A stretch of 64,000 bases of DNA from Perspicuibacillus lycopersici (GCF_025660475.1 NZ_JAOUSF010000001.1:744001-808000); one strand, 5' to 3'. Numbered from the stretch's first letter, positions 34,471 through 46,042 are shown. Translations and numbers: made by a program. Notes: generated by a model from the sequence alone, not told the origin.

Positions 34471-35526
34471 CTATACATAATAAAAACCGATGCCCATGAT
34501 GACATATGCTGCCAATAAAACTAATCCATCGAACCAATTGGAATCCCCGTCATTCGATAGCATTATCATTAATAGAACAGCTGTTACCATACTAATTAGC
34601 TCGGGCCAGGTGAACACAAGTGGCATTGTCGTAGGAAAGAAAAGAGATAGTAACACAAGCAATGGTAGGACAAACATAGCGACCTGCAAAGTAGAGCCTA
34701 CCGCGATTTCCACTGCCACATCCATTTTATTTTTATAAGCCATAATAACGGCCGAAGCATGTTCTGCCGCATTCCCTACGATGGCTACAATAATAATCCC
34801 GATAAATAACTCTGACCAGCCAAATGCCTCGCCAACGACATCGAACGTATCGACTAAGTGCTCTGACACATAGGCGACAGCGACAGTTGCTAATGCTAGC
34901 ACTAACATCGCCCTTACCTTTCCCCATTCCGGTGTTTCATCATGCTCCTTATTCGTATCATCAATATTTTGGTAAACCCCACGATGCGTAACAAATTTAA
35001 ATAATAATGCTGCTAAGTATAATAGAATTAAAATAATCGAAACCCCTACACTAAGCATCATTGTTTCTTGATCATTCATCGTATTAGTAAATACCTCTGG
35101 AATAACAAATGCGACGATAACCGCAAAAATAAGTAGCCCAGAGTTATGTCTTGCCTCATAAATATCAAAGGATTGGCGTTTAAATTTCAAACCGCCAACA
35201 AAAAAGGAAAGTCCGGCAACAAGCAATAAATTTCCTAATACTGAACCGGTTAACGAAGCCAAAACAATACCAATAAGACCAGCTTTTAAAGAAAAAATGG
35301 AAATAATCAGTTCCACAGCATTACCAAAGGTTGCATTAAGCAAGCCACCAATTCTTGGTCCCATAACGATTGCCAGGCTTTCCGTTGCCCTTCCAATAAA
35401 ACTCGCTAGCGCTATAATTGTTAAACAGTACACAATAAACATAATGATTGCTGACCAATGAAAAAGAGACCCGATCACCGATAACGGAACCCCAGCAATT
35501 ACAAGTATGGAAAAAAATTTATTCAT
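34471..35526 (-). CDS. Calcium/proton exchanger, CAX family
   Basis: 351 residues with about eleven membrane segments. The two inverted repeats each carry the alpha motif: GGLLNATFGNAVELIISIF and GIIIVAIVGNAAEHASAVIM, where the GNAxE glutamates bind Ca2+. An acidic loop (NIDDTNKEHDETPE) separates the halves. Related to Bacillus subtilis YfkE. It exports Ca2+ in exchange for protons at the cell membrane. Single gene with a clear terminator. Confidence 0.92.
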   Translation of the reverse strand: MNKFFSILVIAGVPLSVIGSLFHWSAIIMFIVYCLTIIALASFIGRATESLAIVMGPRIGGLLNATFGNAVELIISIFSLKAGLIGIVLASLTGSVLGNLLLVAGLSFFVGGLKFKRQSFDIYEARHNSGLLIFAVIVAFVIPEVFTNTMNDQETMMLSVGVSIILILLYLAALLFKFVTHRGVYQNIDDTNKEHDETPEWGKVRAMLVLALATVAVAYVSEHLVDTFDVVGEAFGWSELFIGIIIVAIVGNAAEHASAVIMAYKNKMDVAVEIAVGSTLQVAMFVLPLLVLLSLFFPTTMPLVFTWPELISMVTAVLLMIMLSNDGDSNWFDGLVLLAAYVIMGIGFYYV

Positions 35527-35941
35527 AACCTCTATCCCTGCCTTCTATACTAAATACATTAATGGAACCAACATCCCAAAAAAAGAAATTCATTTTCACA
35601 TGAAATGGCATTACTTATATTTACCAAATAAAGAACGACTATGCACCAACAATAAGGATAGGCATATTAAATCTTATGTAAGAAAAAGCCAAATCATATT
35701 CATTTATTTCATTTATTAGTCATTGGATATTATTCAGACCTATCTTTTCTATTTTTCCACGTATATTATAACGCTTCTGGCAGTATATTCAGTAATATTT
35801 TGAACACACTAATAATATATTTTGTTTTGGTCGTTTTTTATTAGAAGCATTGTGATTCGAATCCCCTCAGCTTCACTTTTTATAAAAGATTTACAATTAA
35901 TAATAATTAAAATCAAACTACATTAAACGGGAGGAGTCAAA

Positions 35942-36370
35942 ATGAGTGACGCCTTAAGACGATTGGAAATATTAATGGGCGATACATTACAAATTCTTGA
36001 TCATATGAAGGTTAATTCTGTACATAACGATATACTTCGTACAATAAAACATTCAATAAAAGAACAAAACAATAAAGTCGAAGCGCTCAGCAAGCATACT
36101 GGTGAACAGCGCATTCAGTCTGCTGTTTCGATGACAAAGCAATTACATGCAATCAATACGAAAGTCCAACAGCTTGAAACACAGTTAATGGAGGAGTATA
36201 AACAAGCAACTGGAAATCAAATCGAAAGCTATGAACAAATGGCTTTTGAGGAGCAGGTGGAGCAAAAGGAAACATATCACAATAAAATAGATTACTTAAG
36301 TGCAACAAAAATTCAAGAAAATATTAATAGAATGAATGAAGTATTATATAGTATAATTTCTTCGTCATAG
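35942..36370 (+). CDS. Hypothetical coiled-coil protein
   Basis: 142 residues, cytoplasmic, no membrane segment. GGGAGGAG precedes the ATG. Almost entirely helical with heptad patterns (for example LHAINTKVQQLETQLMEEYK) and many Q, E and K. Not recognised. It lies 80 bases upstream of the ferredoxin gene on the same strand but with a possible separate promoter. The 35527-35941 gap before it shows no feature beyond AT-rich promoter-like sequence. Confidence 0.65.
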   Translation: MSDALRRLEILMGDTLQILDHMKVNSVHNDILRTIKHSIKEQNNKVEALSKHTGEQRIQSAVSMTKQLHAINTKVQQLETQLMEEYKQATGNQIESYEQMAFEEQVEQKETYHNKIDYLSATKIQENINRMNEVLYSIISSS

Positions 36371-36449
36371 TATTATCGTAGACAAGCATTTCAAAGATTT
36401 GTGATAAAATAAAAGTAATTGTACGGAATTTTGAAAGGAGGATATTACA

Positions 36450-36689
36450 ATGGCTTTTGTCATTACCTCTCCATGTATGCAGGAAAAAGCAGCAGATTGT
36501 GTGGATGTTTGTCCTGTAGACTGTATTGCTAAGGGAGAAGATCAATATTACATTGATCCGGATATTTGTATTGATTGCGGTGCATGTGAAGCAGTCTGTC
36601 CAGTAGCTGCAATCTATTACGAAGAGGATGTACCTGAAGTAGAGGAAAAATTCATCCAAAAAGCAATTGATTTCTTTAAAAATAATTAA
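36450..36689 (+). CDS. fdxA: 7Fe ferredoxin ([3Fe-4S][4Fe-4S])
   Basis: 79 residues. Cysteines at 9, 17, 21, 25, 40, 43, 46 and 50 match the layout of Azotobacter ferredoxin I: Cys9, 17 and 50 for a [3Fe-4S] cluster and Cys21, 40, 43 and 46 for a [4Fe-4S] cluster, with Cys25 free. The start MAFVITSPCM also resembles that protein. A small soluble electron carrier. GAAAGGAGG precedes the ATG and a strong terminator follows. Confidence 0.9.
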   Translation: MAFVITSPCMQEKAADCVDVCPVDCIAKGEDQYYIDPDICIDCGACEAVCPVAAIYYEEDVPEVEEKFIQKAIDFFKNN

Positions 36690-36691
36690 GC

Positions 36692-36740
36692 AAAAGAGGA
36701 ACACTCCACATTTTCTGTTGGTGTGTTCCTCTTTTACATT
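36692..36740 (+). terminator. Ferredoxin gene terminator
   Basis: AAAAGAGGAACAC (36692-36704) pairs with GTGTTCCTCTTTT (36723-36735) and ends in T-rich sequence. Confidence 0.85.
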
Positions 36741-36852
36741 TTCGTTAGCTATTATTATGTATTACAATTTCGCAACATTCTAGCGATTAAATTTTAACCA
36801 ATCCGTTCTGCCAATTTTCGTTAATTGTTTTGCTGCATCTTGTGGGCTAATT

Positions 36853-37054
36853 GAAAAGCGGAGGCGACTGTTTAGCGACGTAGAAACTGAAGCTAATCCG
36901 CAGGCGATAAAGGCACACGTTGAGTTTACCAACCGATGTTGACTTATCGTACGGAGCGTTGGAAAAATTTGCTAATCGCTGGGAGACGCAGCTAGCCACG
37001 CTGCTCGACAGAATGAATGCTCGAAGTGTATTCAGGCTGCGATCTTTTTAGAAA
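36853..37054. repeat. Dispersed intergenic repeat element (Bacillaceae type), probable
   Basis: A GC-richer block beginning GAAAAGCGGAGGCGACTG and containing CAGGCGATAAAGGCA, TTGACTTATCG and GCTAATCGCTGGGAG. Its left end GCGACTGTTTAGC can pair with GCTAATCGC on the right. I recognise this pattern as a common multi-copy intergenic element in Bacillus-like genomes; only one copy is in this window, so copy number cannot be verified here. The 36741-37163 gap otherwise holds a possible gene remnant (36780-36850) and a terminator. Confidence 0.55.
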
Positions 37055-37092
37055 AAGCAACAATCTTTACGAAAATAGCATATCGATAAGAT

Positions 37093-37130
37093 AAAGTCAG
37101 CATCCATTTTCGTAGATACTGACTTTTTTT
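37093..37130. terminator. Hairpin with T-run before dexB end
   Basis: AAAGTCAG ... CTGACTTTTTTT with inner ATC/GAT pairing. T-run on the plus strand; on the minus strand TTTATCTTAT follows the stem, so it may also serve the DexB-like gene 34 bases away. Confidence 0.6.
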
Positions 37131-37163
37131 GGATAATACATATATTTTTAAGAAATAAAGAGA

Positions 37164-38843
<1,680 letters not shown>

Positions 38844-39014
38844 TCACATTATTATTCTACCATATCAAAATGTCGAATAAATTAAATTTCTAATCATTTA
38901 TACATTTACATGTATGAAAAACAATTTACTATTATAGGTGCGTTTCAGTTGAGACAAAAATATAATAAAATACGATAGACAAACGCAAATCGATAGAATC
39001 ATAATAAAATGACG

Positions 39015-39046
39015 AAGGCAGCGTCCAATTAATTAGACACTGCCTT
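39015..39046 (-). terminator. Stem-loop after the hydrolase gene
   Basis: AAGGCAG and CTGCCTT arms with inner GTC/GAC pairing; about 30 bases after the minus-strand stop codon, followed by moderately T-rich sequence. Confidence 0.6.
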
Positions 39047-39076
39047 GTTTAATCCACTATTCAATAAAGATAGAGT

Positions 39077-40045
39077 TTATTCCTCGATATATTTCCCTAC
39101 AAATCCCCAAATAGTACTCCAGTACGTTTGCGGATCCACTTTTTCTGCCTCCCCATGACCTGCACCAGGTATAACAAGCTTTTGCTTATCCACATTTGCC
39201 GCATTATATACTTCATCTAACATTTCATATGGTACAAATGTATCGGCATCACCGTGAATAAATAGCATTGGGGTTCTACTTTTCTTCACCTGTTCCACAC
39301 TTGAAGCTTCATACAAATCATAGCCAGCACGCCAGTTTGTTATCGTATTTGCTGCTTGAATTACTGGGAATTCTGGCAAACCGAATAAATCATCGAGCTG
39401 ATAAATGAATACATCACTAACGGATGAATAGCCACAATCCTCGACAATAACTTTCACATTTACTGGTAGCTCTTCACCTGAAGCCATCATTACAGTCGCA
39501 GCACCCATGGAAACACCAAATAGGACAATTTCTGCATCTGGATCTTTTTCGACAATTTCGTCAATCCAAGCAAGCATATCTAATCGATCTGGCCAGCCCA
39601 TGCCAATATAATCGCCTTCGCTATTTCCATGCCCACGAAGGTCAGGTGCTAGCACATTGTATCCTTGCTCATAAAAATTTCGAACGTATCTTGTCATTTT
39701 GGAAGCATTACTAGTATAGCCATGGACAACGATTGCCCATTTCGAATTTTCCTTACCATTTGCATATACGTCTGCATGTAGCTTTAATTTTTCCTCATCT
39801 TTAGAAGTAATCGACCAGGAAGATGCTGGATATTGTGCTTTAAATTCATTATCGGCAATCTCTGCCTCTTCAGCTACATCTGCCATCACCGCAACACTTT
39901 CCTCTAAATGGGGATTTCCTTCCATAAACTCTTTTTCATCTTTCGCATCTAATGCATAATTATAAAAATAATTGCCAACTGCCCCATAAGCGATTGCTAA
40001 CACAACAATAACAATTGCAATGATCAGGATGATTTTCTTTCTCAT
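39077..40045 (-). CDS. Membrane-anchored alpha/beta hydrolase (YqkD-like)
   Basis: About 322 residues when started at MRKKIILIIAI, 11 bases after GGAG; the longer frame adds 12 residues without a ribosome site. One N-terminal membrane anchor, then an alpha/beta-hydrolase fold: oxyanion VVHGYTSNA, DLRGHGNSEGDYIGMGW, nucleophile Ser179 in FGVSMGAA, acid Asp in HGDADTFVPYE and His in GAGHGEAE. Resembles Bacillus YqkD. Probably an extracytoplasmic esterase or peptidase; substrate unknown. The 40046-40481 stretch upstream shows nothing else. Confidence 0.85.
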   Translation of the reverse strand: MRKKIILIIAIVIVVLAIAYGAVGNYFYNYALDAKDEKEFMEGNPHLEESVAVMADVAEEAEIADNEFKAQYPASSWSITSKDEEKLKLHADVYANGKENSKWAIVVHGYTSNASKMTRYVRNFYEQGYNVLAPDLRGHGNSEGDYIGMGWPDRLDMLAWIDEIVEKDPDAEIVLFGVSMGAATVMMASGEELPVNVKVIVEDCGYSSVSDVFIYQLDDLFGLPEFPVIQAANTITNWRAGYDLYEASSVEQVKKSRTPMLFIHGDADTFVPYEMLDEVYNAANVDKQKLVIPGAGHGEAEKVDPQTYWSTIWGFVGKYIEE

Positions 40046-40481
40046 TTTGTTGAATACTCCTATCCCATAATATAAGTGCAATGACTATCTATATTTCTAG
40101 TATTTTCGAAACGTCTGACAACCATTCCTAAAAAATGGTTGTATTGAATAAATTATTCGCTTGGATTTCAACAACTTTCCATGCCTTTCAAATTCTATAA
40201 CAGCTTTTCTTTCTTGTAAACTGTCTCTATTTTAATAAATTCTATTCGCTCGATTCCTAATGTCCTGCCTTTTTTACATATTTTGGGGCAAAAATAGTAT
40301 CCGTGTTGTATGTGTTGTTGTTATTCATAAATAATCCGCTAACTGAATCCTATACTTTTTATCTCCACTCTAATTGTTAGAACAGAAAATTTCTCTAAGT
40401 TTTCTGTATAGTTCATCAAAAATTCCATAAAATAACTTTAGCCTTTCGAATGATTATGCCAAAGACAATGGAGGTATTTCT

Positions 40482-41506
40482 TTGGGGAATTTAAGGAATG
40501 AGCAAAAAATCCCTTGACTGCTGCAGAGGTTTCCGCACTTTGGCTGCAGTATATGGGTGATAGTATGGCAATATGTATTTACAAATATTTTCTTCAAATC
40601 GTTGAAGACCAGCAGATAAAGCCGATTTTAGAAAATGCATTATACTTATCGGCGAATCATATTGCGACCATTAAGGAGTTTTTCCATTAAGCAAATTTTC
40701 AAATTCCAAAAGGGTTTACTGATTGTGATGTAAATCTGGAGGCTCCTCGTCTGTTCTCGGACAAATTCCTACTTTTTTACTCCTATATTATGACCTTACA
40801 TGGAATAACAGCCTATAGCTTGGCAATTACGAACTCCGAACGACAGGACATCCAAAATTATTTTTTTGATTGTACAAAGTCATCAAAAGAATTATTCCAA
40901 AAAATTGTTGTATTAGCAAAAGCAAAAATGAATTTTTCAAGTGTTCCGACCATTCCTTCTCCTCATGAAGCGGACTTTATTGATTCGACAGGAATTCTTC
41001 GCAATTTATTTGGCGACAAGCGGCCACTCAATATATCAGAAATCAGCAATCTTTTTTTAATTCGAAGAAAACAGGAATGATCCGCTCGCTAAGCTTGGCG
41101 TTTAGTCAGGTGGCACAGCTTCAAGAGGTTCGAAAAAGTATGTCCATTAATACGAAATTAGCAGGAAAGAATGCGGAAAGCTTAGACGTAATATTAAGGA
41201 AGACAATTTACCGGTACCAGAGAAATGGGATGCAGAAATTACTGATTCCATTATAAGTCCGTTTTCGGATAAATTAATGATGTTTCATGCTGCCTTTTTA
41301 GTAAATGCAGCACTTTCCTATTATGGTGCTGCACTAGATCAAGTCTTCGTTCTGATATTATTGTCAATTATAAAAAAATATTCAACCACGCAATGATGGC
41401 TGTGGTCTTTTGTTACAATATTTTAGTAAAGCATTGCTGGTTAGAAAAACAGCCCGAAGCAATTGATCGAAAGGCACTTGCACAAAGAAAAGGAAAGGAA
41501 AGTTAA
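40482..41506 (+). pseudogene. Decayed DUF3231 gene
   Basis: Translated pieces in changing frames make up a complete DUF3231 protein: LTAAEVSALWLQYMGDSMAI, then ANFQIPKGFTDCDVNLEAPR, ERQDIQNYFFDCTKSSKELF, NLFGDKRPLNISEISNLF, SLAFSQVAQLQEVRK, EKWDAEITDSIISPFSDKLM and HCWLEKQPEAIDRKALA. Lesions: a frameshift in the A-run near 40506, an in-frame TAA near 40688, a one-base loss in the T-run near 41055, another near 41200, and one near 41340. DUF3231 proteins are two-repeat helical proteins frequent in Bacillus. Five independent defects point to an old pseudogene rather than a sequencing error. Confidence 0.88.
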
Positions 41507-41757
41507 CATTCACTACGCCTTTTCCGAATGATTAGGTGTAGTGACTGAAACAATGATATAATTGTTATGATAGGGCGAACCATTAATTATCACCCCAATC
41601 TAGGATGATTTTTTTCAACTAAAGTACTTATTCAGCCACCTCTTTTCCGTAATTTTATTTACCATTTCCATCTTAAAACTTCTTTTCATGCATTCCATTA
41701 ACTAGTTCCATGCAATCATTAAAATAAGTGAATTTATTTTCAAAAGGAGATTAAAAC

Positions 41758-42270
41758 ATGTTAAAAATTGGCGATTTAATAATCTATGCAGGACACGGGA
41801 TATGTCGGATAGATGAAATCTGTGATAAAACCTATGCAGGAATTACGAAAACATACTATGTATTACATCCTATTGAAAATAACCAACAATTAACAATCAG
41901 TACCCCTGTAGATAATGAGACAGCCATTATGCATTTAATGGATCAAGAGGAAGCAAATCATGTCCTCCAATCCTTTTATTCAGATGGTGTGGATTGGATC
42001 GAAAAAACACCAATCCGTGGAAAGGTATACTCAAATATTATTAACTCGAGAAATCGTCTGGAAATTGCCAAGCTAGCGAACACATTGTTACGGAAAAAAT
42101 ACGAGCTTGAAAAAGATGGAAAGAAATTATATGAGCTTGACAGCAAATTGTTACTCTCCATCCAATCCATTTTGTTTAAGGAGCTAGCACTCGCCTACAA
42201 TATTTCGACACAAGCGATTCTTGAAAAGATCGAAACCATCATAATTAATAATGAAAAAATGGCCAATTAA
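41758..42270 (+). CDS. CarD-family transcriptional regulator
   Basis: 170 residues. The N-terminal RNA-polymerase-interacting domain (KIGDLIIYAGHGICRIDEIC ... YYVLHP) is the CarD/CdnL/TRCF Tudor-like fold; the rest is helical (NRLEIAKLANTLLRKKYELE). Related to Bacillus YdeB. Members bind the RNA polymerase beta subunit and stabilise open complexes at some promoters. AAAAGGAG precedes the ATG. Single gene; a weak CACTAC/GTAGTG hairpin (41510-41543) precedes it in an otherwise empty gap. Confidence 0.88.
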   Translation: MLKIGDLIIYAGHGICRIDEICDKTYAGITKTYYVLHPIENNQQLTISTPVDNETAIMHLMDQEEANHVLQSFYSDGVDWIEKTPIRGKVYSNIINSRNRLEIAKLANTLLRKKYELEKDGKKLYELDSKLLLSIQSILFKELALAYNISTQAILEKIETIIINNEKMAN

Positions 42271-42376
42271 AGGCGAACACAAATGACGTCCACTTTTAAT
42301 TTTTTGTTTCTTTTTCGATGGAATATTTAATCTCCGGCCATTACTTGATAGGAAAGAATACAGGTCGATACATTCC

Positions 42377-43294
42377 TCATGTTAAAAACTGGAGGATTTC
42401 CTCCTGATATGGAATGGATTTTTGTGCACCTTCTCGTGACACCGTTAGCGCAGCTGCTGCAGTTGCATATTCAAGGCTAGCCTCAATCGAATATCCTTGT
42501 TGCTTAGATGCTAAATAAGCACCAATAAAAGTATCACCTGCAGCTGTAGTATCCATTGCATTAACTTTACGCCCTGGTGTAAAATACACATGCTCACGGA
42601 AATCGCGATATAAGGACCCTTTTTCCCCTAACGTAATAATCACTTCTGTTACACCATATGCAATTAATTTTTCTGCAGCAGCACTGGCAGATTCTTGATC
42701 AATTACAGACAAACCCGTAATGATTGTTGCTTCAATTTCATTTAAAAATATACCGGTTAATTTCGATATGATTTCGGTAGGTATATGTTGGGCTGGTGCC
42801 GGATTTAAATATATGCTTGCGTTAGATGCACTTAGGCTTTCGATTATATTTTTTGTTGTTTCCCACGGGACTTCATTTTGTAATAAAAATATATTTGCTG
42901 GATCTTTTATAGCTTCTGGCAATATATCGGTTAAATCGTCCATACTCAATAACCCGTTGGCTCCTTCTAACAGAATAATACTATTGGATCCTTTGGAATC
43001 GACAGTAATCACAGCTAGTCCTGATGTACCTTCTTTGCGAATTATATTATTGGTTTCAATATTTTCCTGCTGTAGCGCCTCCAGCAGTTGATCCCCAAAT
43101 ACGTCTGTTCCAATAGCACCGACCATCGACACATTACCACCCGCTCGCGCTATCGCTACCGCTTGATTGGCTCCTTTCCCACCTGGGTTCACATCTGTTT
43201 TTATCCCTTTAATCGTTTCTCCCGGAAGTGGGTAGTTTTCCACTCTACTTACAATGTCCATATTAAGACTGCCAATTACCATAATTCGACTCAT
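42377..43294 (-). CDS. rbsK: Ribokinase (PfkB family)
   Basis: 305 residues. N-terminal GSLNMDIVSRVENYPLPGET and GGKGANQAVAIARAGG are ribokinase signatures; the C-terminal NAMDTTAAGDTFIGAYLAS contains the catalytic Asp and anion hole. It phosphorylates ribose to ribose 5-phosphate, or a similar pentose or nucleoside. No rbs transport genes are adjacent; the gene stands alone, sharing an upstream region with locus B, so it may be controlled by the TGAAACGTTTCA operator there. Confidence 0.85.
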   Translation of the reverse strand: MSRIMVIGSLNMDIVSRVENYPLPGETIKGIKTDVNPGGKGANQAVAIARAGGNVSMVGAIGTDVFGDQLLEALQQENIETNNIIRKEGTSGLAVITVDSKGSNSIILLEGANGLLSMDDLTDILPEAIKDPANIFLLQNEVPWETTKNIIESLSASNASIYLNPAPAQHIPTEIISKLTGIFLNEIEATIITGLSVIDQESASAAAEKLIAYGVTEVIITLGEKGSLYRDFREHVYFTPGRKVNAMDTTAAGDTFIGAYLASKQQGYSIEASLEYATAAAALTVSREGAQKSIPYQEEILQFLT

Positions 43295-43511
43295 TTTATG
43301 CCCACCCTAACGTGTCAAAATTTTTATCCATTTTAATACTATAATAGAGAATTTCCCAGCAGAAATCTATTAGGAAAAAGATTTGTTTTATTAGAAGAAA
43401 CTCGCCATTAATAGAACACATCCTCTTTCCTCTATCTATTCTTCCTTTCACTCGAATAAATGTAAAAAATTAGTTGAAAGCGGGTACAATTTAGTTTATT
43501 ATTAGGACAGG

Positions 43512-43523
43512 TGAAACGTTTCA
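43512..43523. promoter_or_regulatory. LacI-type operator 1 of locus B
   Basis: TGAAACGTTTCA, a perfect 12-base palindrome with the central CpG typical of LacI-family and CcpA sites. It lies between rbsK (218 bases away) and the GH3 gene (336 bases away). Confidence 0.7.
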
Positions 43524-43753
43524 ATTGGATTATTTTTTTCTTGGGAATTGATTTTGTATACTAATCGTTAAGAAGGCTGAGCCAAATGAAAATAATGATT
43601 TTTACTAACGATTGCTACCCTCGCTTTCACATATTGCTTCGGCGGCAATCGAGGAACAAATTCAGGCGATAATATTTGCATCATCAAAAATGTCTCTATA
43701 TAGAATCGTCGGAAAAGAAAAGTAATACGAAATAACTTCTAATAAGTAATGTC

Positions 43754-43784
43754 TTCCGAATACTAATACTCTCGGTATTCGGAA
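43754..43784 (+). terminator. Stem-loop in the leader of the GH3 operon
   Basis: TTCCGAATAC (43754-43763) and GTATTCGGAA (43775-43784) form a perfect ten-base stem followed by ACTTTT. It precedes operator 2. It could end upstream transcription or act as an attenuator; inference. Confidence 0.5.
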
Positions 43785-43800
43785 ACTTTTAGTCAAAAAT

Positions 43801-43812
43801 TGAAACGTTTCT
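43801..43812. promoter_or_regulatory. LacI-type operator 2 of locus B
   Basis: TGAAACGTTTCT differs from operator 1 at one base. It lies 46 bases upstream of the GH3 start codon, where a bound repressor would block transcription. The two sites are 289 bases apart. Confidence 0.65.
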
Positions 43813-43858
43813 ATAACGATAAAATCAAAAAGAAACCATTCGGAAACGGGGGCTTACA

Positions 43859-46021
43859 ATGGAGCAAAAAGCATTACTAAATCTATTAAAAGAAATGACA
43901 CTTGATGAAAAGATAGACCAGCTTCAACAGCTGGCAACGCATTTCTTTAAAGGAGCTTCAGAAGAAGGCGAAATCACAGGACCTATAACAGAAATGGGTA
44001 TAACTGAGGATGTCGTACTTAATACTGGTTCTGTACTTGGCGCTTCTGGTGCTACACTGACTCGTAATCTACAGGAAGCACATTTAAAAGAAAATCGTTT
44101 AGGAATTCCATTGCTATTTATGGCTGATGTCATTCATGGATTTAAAACGATTTTCCCTGTACCTCTTGCGATCGGATCCTCTTGGGATCTTGAATTAGCA
44201 GAAAAAAGTGCAGAAATTGCAGCAAAGGAAAGTGCAGTATCTGGTGTTCATGTTACGTTCGCACCTATGGTGGATTTAGTTCGTGATCCTCGTTGGGGGC
44301 GAGTAATGGAATCAACTGGTGAAGATCCATACTTAAATAGTGAGTATGCACGCGCATTTGTACGAGGATTCCAAGGGAATGATTTAACTAATGATAAAAA
44401 TCATATTGCAGCCTGTGTGAAACACTTTGCTGCCTATGGAGCTCCTGAAGGTGGGCGTGATTACAATACGGTAAATATGTCTGAGCGTCAATTACGAGAA
44501 TTATATTTACCTTCATATAAAGCTGCACTCGATGAAGGCTGTGAAATGGTAATGACAGCGTTTAACACAGTGGATGGAATTCCTCCTTCTGGAAATGAGT
44601 ATTTAATGCGAGATATTCTCCGTCAAGAATGGGGATTTAACGGTGTAGTTATATCAGACTGGGGTGCGGTAAAAGAATTAATTCCTCACGGTGTCGCGCA
44701 AGATGAAAAGGAAGCTGCCATAAAAGCTTTACGTGCTGGGGTAGATATTGAAATGATGACCACTTGCTATGTTCATCATGTAAAATCACTTATTTTAGAA
44801 GGAAAATTAGAAGAATCTTTATTAGATGAGTCTGTTCTAAGAATTTTAGAATTAAAAAATAAACTCGGCTTGTTCGAGGATCCTTATCGTGGATCAAGTG
44901 AAGCGTTAGAAAAGGAAGTTATCTTATCTGAGTCCCATCGAAAGGTAGCCCGCGAATTAGCAACGAAATCTTGTGTTCTATTAAAAAACGAAAATATTCT
45001 TCCTTTAAATAGCAACCAAAAAATAGCATTGATTGGTCCATTTGCCCAAAGCGGTGATCTGATGGGACCTTGGTCTTGGCACGGTGCAAAAGAAGATGTA
45101 ATTACAGTGGAAATGGGAATTCAAAACAAAGTTACCGAGGAAAAGCTCCTTGTAGCCAAAGGTTCTGATGTATTAACGATAGCCGAAGAACAACTACAAC
45201 AGGCAGTGGAAACTTCTAAACATGCCGACGTAATCGTTCTTGCTTTAGGTGAAAGCTCCTATATGTCTGGTGAAGGTGGTAGTCGAGCGGACATTCGTAT
45301 TCCAGAAGCACAGCTTACATTGTTAAACGAACTTAAACAGCTTAATAAACCAATTGTTACCATATTATTTAATGGTCGACCACTTGATTTACACGGAGTT
45401 GTTGAACAATCAAACGCAATATTAGAAGCTTGGTACCCTGGTACAGAGGGCGGAGCAGCTATTGCAGATCTGTTATTCGGTGATGCTAATCCATCTGGAA
45501 AACTAACGATGTCATTCCCATATTCGGTTGGGCAAGTTCCTGTTTACTATAATTGCTATAATACTGGCCGACCATTTTCGAAAGATGATCCTGATAATCG
45601 TTATGTATCGAAATATATCGACATCCCGAACGAGCCAATATTCCCATTCGGATTTGGCTTAAGCTATACAACTTTCGAATACAGTAAGCACTATATTTCT
45701 AATAATACACTTTCTGCCGATAATCCAATAACAGTAACTGTTCAAGTGAGGAATACAGGTGCTCGTGCAGGAGAAGAAATCGTTCAACTATATATTCGCG
45801 ATATTACTGGTGAAGTTGTCCGTCCATTAAAAGAACTAAAAGCATTCCAAAAGGTAGCCCTGGAAGCTAATCAAACAAAAACGGTTTCCTTCACGATTAC
45901 TGAGGAACAATTACGTTACTATCATAGAAATCTAGAATTCAAGAGTGATAATGGATTATTCGAAGTTTATGTAGGACCAAATAGCAGCGATGTAGTTGCC
46001 TTTACATTTACACTTGTTTAA
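43859..46021 (+). CDS. GH3 beta-glucosidase, sophoro-oligosaccharide type
   Basis: 720 residues, no signal peptide, so cytoplasmic. N-terminal GH3 barrel with KHFAAYGAPEGGRDYNTVNM and nucleophile Asp267 in FNGVVISDWGAVKEL; the (alpha/beta)6 domain has SCVLLKNENILPL and GESSYMSGEGGSRADI (acid/base Glu region); a C-terminal fibronectin-III-like domain ends the protein. Length, and its position directly before a 1113-residue GH94 phosphorylase, match the Listeria innocua Lin1840/Lin1839 pair, in which the GH3 enzyme prefers sophorose and short beta-1,2-gluco-oligosaccharides. Same specificity is inferred here. First gene of the operon, under two LacI-type operators. Confidence 0.9.
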   Translation: MEQKALLNLLKEMTLDEKIDQLQQLATHFFKGASEEGEITGPITEMGITEDVVLNTGSVLGASGATLTRNLQEAHLKENRLGIPLLFMADVIHGFKTIFPVPLAIGSSWDLELAEKSAEIAAKESAVSGVHVTFAPMVDLVRDPRWGRVMESTGEDPYLNSEYARAFVRGFQGNDLTNDKNHIAACVKHFAAYGAPEGGRDYNTVNMSERQLRELYLPSYKAALDEGCEMVMTAFNTVDGIPPSGNEYLMRDILRQEWGFNGVVISDWGAVKELIPHGVAQDEKEAAIKALRAGVDIEMMTTCYVHHVKSLILEGKLEESLLDESVLRILELKNKLGLFEDPYRGSSEALEKEVILSESHRKVARELATKSCVLLKNENILPLNSNQKIALIGPFAQSGDLMGPWSWHGAKEDVITVEMGIQNKVTEEKLLVAKGSDVLTIAEEQLQQAVETSKHADVIVLALGESSYMSGEGGSRADIRIPEAQLTLLNELKQLNKPIVTILFNGRPLDLHGVVEQSNAILEAWYPGTEGGAAIADLLFGDANPSGKLTMSFPYSVGQVPVYYNCYNTGRPFSKDDPDNRYVSKYIDIPNEPIFPFGFGLSYTTFEYSKHYISNNTLSADNPITVTVQVRNTGARAGEEIVQLYIRDITGEVVRPLKELKAFQKVALEANQTKTVSFTITEEQLRYYHRNLEFKSDNGLFEVYVGPNSSDVVAFTFTLV

Positions 46022-46042
46022 TACACATATGGAGGTTTTATA

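Noticed and set aside
43586..43740. Possible glycosyltransferase remnant starting MKIMIFTNDCYP
   Set aside because: Only a few residues resemble such proteins and a frameshift is needed at once; too weak to list.
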